NCBI GenBank assembly: GCA_026993705.1
Contig: JALWSJ010000120.1
Location: forward strand, 1 to 7,185
Direction: 5' to 3'
From: Flavobacteriales bacterium
GTDB lineage: Bacteria > Bacteroidota > Bacteroidia > Flavobacteriales_D > Parvicellaceae
Length of the DNA stretch: 7,185 bases
Below the pieces are notes generated by a model that was given only the letters and a program-made list of their open reading frames with translations, was not told the origin of the DNA and did not search any database. Position numbers and translations under genes: made by a program. Position 1 is the stretch's first letter. The number at the start of each line of letters is the position of its first letter. Below are positions 4,561-7,185 of the stretch, piece by piece.

Positions 4561-6609
4561 CTAACCTACCCTATCCGCTTTAAGTAATCCGCTCTTTTTG
4601 AGCAAAGCCTTAGTCGAAGGCTCTTGCCCTCTAAATTGTTTGTACAATTCCATCGGATGTTTACTTCCTCCCTTGCTCAATACATTTTCTTTAAATGACG
4701 TTGCCACTTCTTTGTTAAAGATACCCTTTTCCTTAAAAACCTCAAAAGCATCAGCCTCTAACACTTCCGCCCATTTATAGCTGTAATATCCGGCTGCATA
4801 GCCACCGGCAAAAATGTGTGAAAAAGCACACGAAGTATTCGTTTTAGGATTAAAAGGAAACAACGAAGTTTTTTCAGTAGCCTTCCGTTCAAAATCCGAA
4901 ACCGAAAGCTCCGACAATTCTTCTTGATTATGCCAAGCCATATCCAACTGTCCCAAACTGGTTTGACGCACCGTTTGGTAAGCACTCAAAAACTGAGCAC
5001 TATCTTTGATTTTTTGCACGTACTCCATAGGAATAACTTCTCCGTTTTCATAATGTTTAGCAAAAAGTTCCAACGCCTCTTTTTCATAACACCAATTCTC
5101 CATTAACTGCGAAGGTAATTCTACAAAATCCCAAAACACGGAAGTTCCCGAAAGACTCTCATAATACCCGTCAGCCAACATCCCATGCAAAGCATGCCCA
5201 AACTCGTGAAACAAAGTTGTAACCTCGTTAAACGTAAGTAGAGAAGGCTTAGTTTCCGTAGGCTTTGTAAAATTACAAACAATAGAAATAAAAGGTCTTT
5301 GTTCCTTTCCTTCGTATTTATTTTGACCTCTGAAAGAAGTCATCCACGCCCCCCCTCTTTTTCCGGCACGCGGAAAAAAATCAGCATAAAATAACCCCAC
5401 AAAATTTCCATCGGCATCAACAACCTCATAAGTAACCACATCCTCATGATAAACAGGAATATCCTTACGTTCAATAAAAGACAAATCATAAAGTTTACCC
5501 GCTACATCAAAAGCACCTTGCAAAACATTTTCTAATTTGAAGTAAGGCTTTAGCAACTCATCATTAATAGCAAACTTTTTATTTTTTAATTTTTCAGAGT
5601 AGAAAGCAAAGTCCCAAGCCTCTATCTTAATATCATCACCTAAATTCTTAGCCATTTCTTCCACCTCTTTCAGCTCATCCTTCGATTTACCAAGAGCAAC
5701 CTCCAGAAGTTCATCCCAAAGAGCATACACCTTAGCAGGATGTTCTGCCATACGCTCCTCCAAGACAAATTCAGCATACGTTTCATACCCTAAAAGTTTA
5801 GCCTTTTTAAGTCGCAACTCAACAATCTCACGAACAACAGATTCATTGTTATTCTCATTATCATTAAAACCACGAGCACCAAAAGCCTCGTTCAGTTCTT
5901 TTCTTAAGGCTCTGTTTTCGACATATTTCATAAAAGGAATATACGAAGGATAATCCAACGTAAACAACCAACCACTTTCTTTGCCTTTAGACTTAGCAAG
6001 AAGATGAGCCGCTTCACGAATCCCTTCCGGCAACCCTTTTAAATCCTCCTCATTCGTAATCCAAAGCTCGTAATCATGCGTGTCTTTCAATACATTTTCA
6101 GAAAACGTAAGCGAAAGTTTAGCCAATCGCGTATTAATTTTCTTTAATTCCTCTTTATCCTCATCCAACAAATTTGCACCACTCCTTACAAATCCCTTAT
6201 ACGTCTTTTCTAATAAATAAATCTGTTCATCGGTCAACTTCGTACGGTCTCCATTTTCATAAACTTCTTTAACCGCCTCAAACAAAGTTTTATCCAAAGA
6301 TATTTCATTAGAATAAGCAGTAAGCAAAGGAGAAATCTCCTGAGCCAATTTTTGCATACCCTCCGAAGTCTCACTACTGTTCAAATTAAAGAAAATCGTA
6401 GAAACCCTATTCAGTAAATCACCATTCCGTTCTAACGCCTCAATGGTGTCTTTAAAAGAAGGCTTAGAAGCTTTAATCTCCTCTATTTCTTGTTTCCCTT
6501 GTCTAATTCCCTCCTCAAAAGCAGGCAAATAATGTTCAAGTTTTATTTTATCAAAAGGTATCGCTTCAAAAGGAGCCGTGTAAGGCTGTAAAAATGGATT
6601 GTTGTTCAT
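4561..6609 (-). CDS. M3-family zinc metallopeptidase (oligopeptidase A / dipeptidyl carboxypeptidase type)
   Basis: This 682-residue peptidase of the thimet oligopeptidase family degrades short peptides in the cytosol; no signal peptide is seen. The zinc site is complete: HEFGH (residues 468-472) with E469 as catalytic base, and E497 of DFVELPSQ as the third ligand. Other family motifs are TFNEVTTLFHEFGHALHGML, SGTSVFWDFVELPSQ and, near the C-terminus, FSHIFAGGYAAGYYSYKWAE. The N-terminus NPFLQPYTAPFEAIPFDKIK is the usual flavobacterial start, so MNNNPFL at 6609 is preferred over an in-frame ATG 30 bases upstream (6639). Dcp and OpdA subgroups cannot be separated by eye. It heads an operon with recR (two-base gap). 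No transcription unit leads into it from the right except possibly read-through from the IS110 end. Confidence 0.95.
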   Translation of the reverse strand: MNNNPFLQPYTAPFEAIPFDKIKLEHYLPAFEEGIRQGKQEIEEIKASKPSFKDTIEALERNGDLLNRVSTIFFNLNSSETSEGMQKLAQEISPLLTAYSNEISLDKTLFEAVKEVYENGDRTKLTDEQIYLLEKTYKGFVRSGANLLDEDKEELKKINTRLAKLSLTFSENVLKDTHDYELWITNEEDLKGLPEGIREAAHLLAKSKGKESGWLFTLDYPSYIPFMKYVENRALRKELNEAFGARGFNDNENNNESVVREIVELRLKKAKLLGYETYAEFVLEERMAEHPAKVYALWDELLEVALGKSKDELKEVEEMAKNLGDDIKIEAWDFAFYSEKLKNKKFAINDELLKPYFKLENVLQGAFDVAGKLYDLSFIERKDIPVYHEDVVTYEVVDADGNFVGLFYADFFPRAGKRGGAWMTSFRGQNKYEGKEQRPFISIVCNFTKPTETKPSLLTFNEVTTLFHEFGHALHGMLADGYYESLSGTSVFWDFVELPSQLMENWCYEKEALELFAKHYENGEVIPMEYVQKIKDSAQFLSAYQTVRQTSLGQLDMAWHNQEELSELSVSDFERKATEKTSLFPFNPKTNTSCAFSHIFAGGYAAGYYSYKWAEVLEADAFEVFKEKGIFNKEVATSFKENVLSKGGSKHPMELYKQFRGQEPSTKALLKKSGLLKADRVG

Positions 6610-6649
6610 CTGTTCTCTAATAATATTCGTAAAATTCAAAATCGATGAG

Positions 6650-6677
6650 TAAAAATAAGAAGAAAAATCAAAGACAA
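6650..6677 (-). promoter_or_regulatory. Possible promoter of the M3 peptidase-recR operon
   Basis: On the minus strand TTG (6677-6675), a 17-base spacer and TATTTTTA (6657-6650) loosely match the Bacteroidota pattern, with the last base of the -7 box off. The predicted start near 6643 would give a leader of about 34 bases to the ATG at 6609 but only about 4 bases to the ATG at 6639, which mildly favours the inner start. AT-rich sequence makes such matches common. Confidence 0.25.
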
Positions 6678-6730
6678 TAAGAATTACCTGTTAAAGTTTC
6701 AGAAAAAAGAATTTCAACTTAATAAATATT

Positions 6731-6881
6731 TGGGCGTTCCCATTACAGCATAAAAAAGCAATTTCGTTGCACTACATTACTTTTTAACGCCGTAATGGTC
6801 GGGCTATCACTACTCACTCTTTTGGTTTGCATATATGCAACAAACCAAAAGGAGTTCAAACACGCCGTTCTATCCCTAACG
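6731..6881 (+). repeat. Structured intergenic element with GGGCGTT...GGTCGGGCTATC...TATCCCTAACG core
   Basis: The element opens with TGGGCGTTCCC (6731-6741), has GGTCGGGCTATC in the middle (6797-6808) and closes with TATCCCTAACG (6871-6881). From memory, this three-part layout with variable hairpins between the constant blocks recurs in gene-free regions of flavobacterial genomes; I could not verify this here. Hairpins are visible: TTTTGGTTTG (6820-6829) with CAAACCAAAA (6841-6850), an inner palindrome at 6827-6840, GGCGTT/AACGCC (6733-6738, 6786-6791), and GCAA/TTGC (6758-6770). CATTAC occurs twice (6741-6746, 6775-6780) and either copy can pair with GTAATG (6792-6797). Its function is unknown; it may be a dispersed repeat or a non-coding RNA. 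It is more GC-rich than its flanks and contains no credible gene. Confidence 0.65.
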
Positions 6882-6947
6882 TATTCTATAATTAAAACAA
6901 GCAAAATATAAATTATTTTGTTAAAAAATAACACCTCTTGCACCATA

Positions 6948-6985
6948 CCTTCGGGGAGTCAGGACTCGCCCTGACAGGCGAGGGG
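6948..6985. repeat. GC-rich overlapping, mutually exclusive hairpins
   Basis: GTCAGG (6958-6963) can pair with CCTGAC (6970-6975), while CTCGCC (6965-6970) can pair with GGCGAG (6977-6982). Each has a 6-bp stem and 6-base loop, and the two share bases, so only one can form at a time. The patch starts with CCTTCGGGG, which contains a TTCG tetraloop motif. Such GC content stands out sharply against the AT-rich surroundings. It lies between the 6731-6881 element and the IS110 transposase end and may belong to either. Confidence 0.6.
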
Positions 6986-6987
6986 TA

Positions 6988-7015
6988 GTATTCAAAAAAA
7001 ATATGTTTTGAATAC
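6988..7015. repeat. 10-bp inverted repeat just after the transposase stop
   Basis: GTATTCAAAA (6988-6997) and TTTTGAATAC (7006-7015) form a 10-bp stem with an 8-base loop, nine bases beyond the transposase stop on the minus strand. No T-tract follows on that strand, so a standard terminator is unlikely. It could be a subterminal hairpin of the IS110 element. Confidence 0.6.
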
Positions 7016-7023
7016 GTCTATAC

Positions 7024-7185
7024 CTATGCAGCATATTTAGTTAAATCAACATACGGAGTCCCTCTCTTTACAACAGAAAACATCCTTGATAATAATTTGT
7101 TTCTAACAATATTAAGTGTACTCATCTTGTTCTTTCCTTCTTTTATTCTTCTTTCATAGTATAGCCTAATATCGTTATTATGTTG
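7024..7185 (-). mobile_element. IS110-family transposase, C-terminal 53 residues (partial at window edge)
   Basis: A minus-strand frame enters from the right edge and stops with TAG at 7026-7024. The 53 residues include LYYERRIKEGKNKM, NIVRNKLLSRMFSVVKRG and a final TPYVDLTKYAA. This is the conserved C-terminal end of the Transposase_20 region of IS110-family recombinases: a Lys/Gly-rich loop, then a helix with R-N-K, then the V-x-K-R-G-T-P-Y end common in Bacteroidota copies. These enzymes have a RuvC-like DEDD domain and a serine-containing C-terminal domain and are guided by an element-encoded bridge RNA; only the extreme C-terminus is here. The frame is intact as far as seen. The right-hand end of the gene and one element boundary lie outside the window; the other boundary should be between 7023 and about 6882. 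Confidence 0.85.

Noticed and set aside
6743..6946. 67-codon minus-strand frame
   Set aside because: It lies entirely over the 6731-6881 structured element and the adjacent hairpin patch, has no promoter or family resemblance, and reads as a chance frame.
1..7185. CRISPR array, toxin-antitoxin pair, retron, tRNA or rRNA genes
   Set aside because: I saw no regularly spaced repeats, no reverse transcriptase or toxin-like frames, and no tRNA cloverleaf or rRNA sequence on either strand.

Overview
The window reads as a chromosomal stretch from a low-GC member of the Bacteroidota, most likely a flavobacterium. The evidence is an AT-rich composition, no clear Shine-Dalgarno sequences ahead of starts, promoter-like TAnnTTTG boxes, and proteins that look flavobacterial: a SlyD-like FKBP isomerase, BshC, an M3 peptidase paired with RecR, and the end of an IS110-family transposase. 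No complete phage, CRISPR array, defence or secretion system is present. The coding content is mostly housekeeping, and the less ordinary material lies in the non-coding DNA.

Layout, left to right. (1) Positions 1-509, minus: the N-terminal 169 residues of a membrane-anchored, DUF3352-like protein that runs off the window. It is divergent from (2) an FKBP-type peptidyl-prolyl isomerase at 647-1150, plus, with a His-rich tail. A small inverted repeat and an 11-bp direct repeat lie between them. (3) A bidirectional terminator at 1168-1200. (4) A two-gene minus-strand operon: an OsmC-family protein (1341-1766) and, one base after its stop, a 46-residue single-span membrane protein (1199-1339). 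(5) A 328-base divergent intergenic region (1767-2094) carrying a perfect 31-bp inverted repeat with a 4-base loop. (6) bshC at 2095-3678, plus, with a consensus -7 box so close that the mRNA may be leaderless. (7) A 262-base convergent intergenic region (3679-3940) full of nested hairpins, one of them a 22-bp stem that pairs completely only in plus-strand RNA. (8) A minus-strand operon of an M3 oligopeptidase (4561-6609) followed two bases later by recR (3941-4558). (9) A 414-base gene-free region (6610-7023) holding a structured element with the conserved-looking core GGGCGTT...GGTCGGGCTATC...TATCCCTAACG, then a GC-rich pair of mutually exclusive hairpins and a 10-bp hairpin. (10) The last 53 codons of an IS110-family transposase on the minus strand.

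Functionally, the OsmC-like protein (cysteine-based peroxide defence in related proteins) and BshC (last step of bacillithiol synthesis) are divergent neighbours and both concern thiol and redox chemistry, so shared control through the region between them is plausible but unproven. The M3 peptidase (cytosolic peptide turnover) and RecR (recombinational repair) share a transcript by spacing without an obvious functional link. The strongest candidates for something undescribed are the 31-bp hairpin, the plus-strand-biased hairpin cluster after bshC, the 6731-6881 element, and the 46-residue membrane protein.
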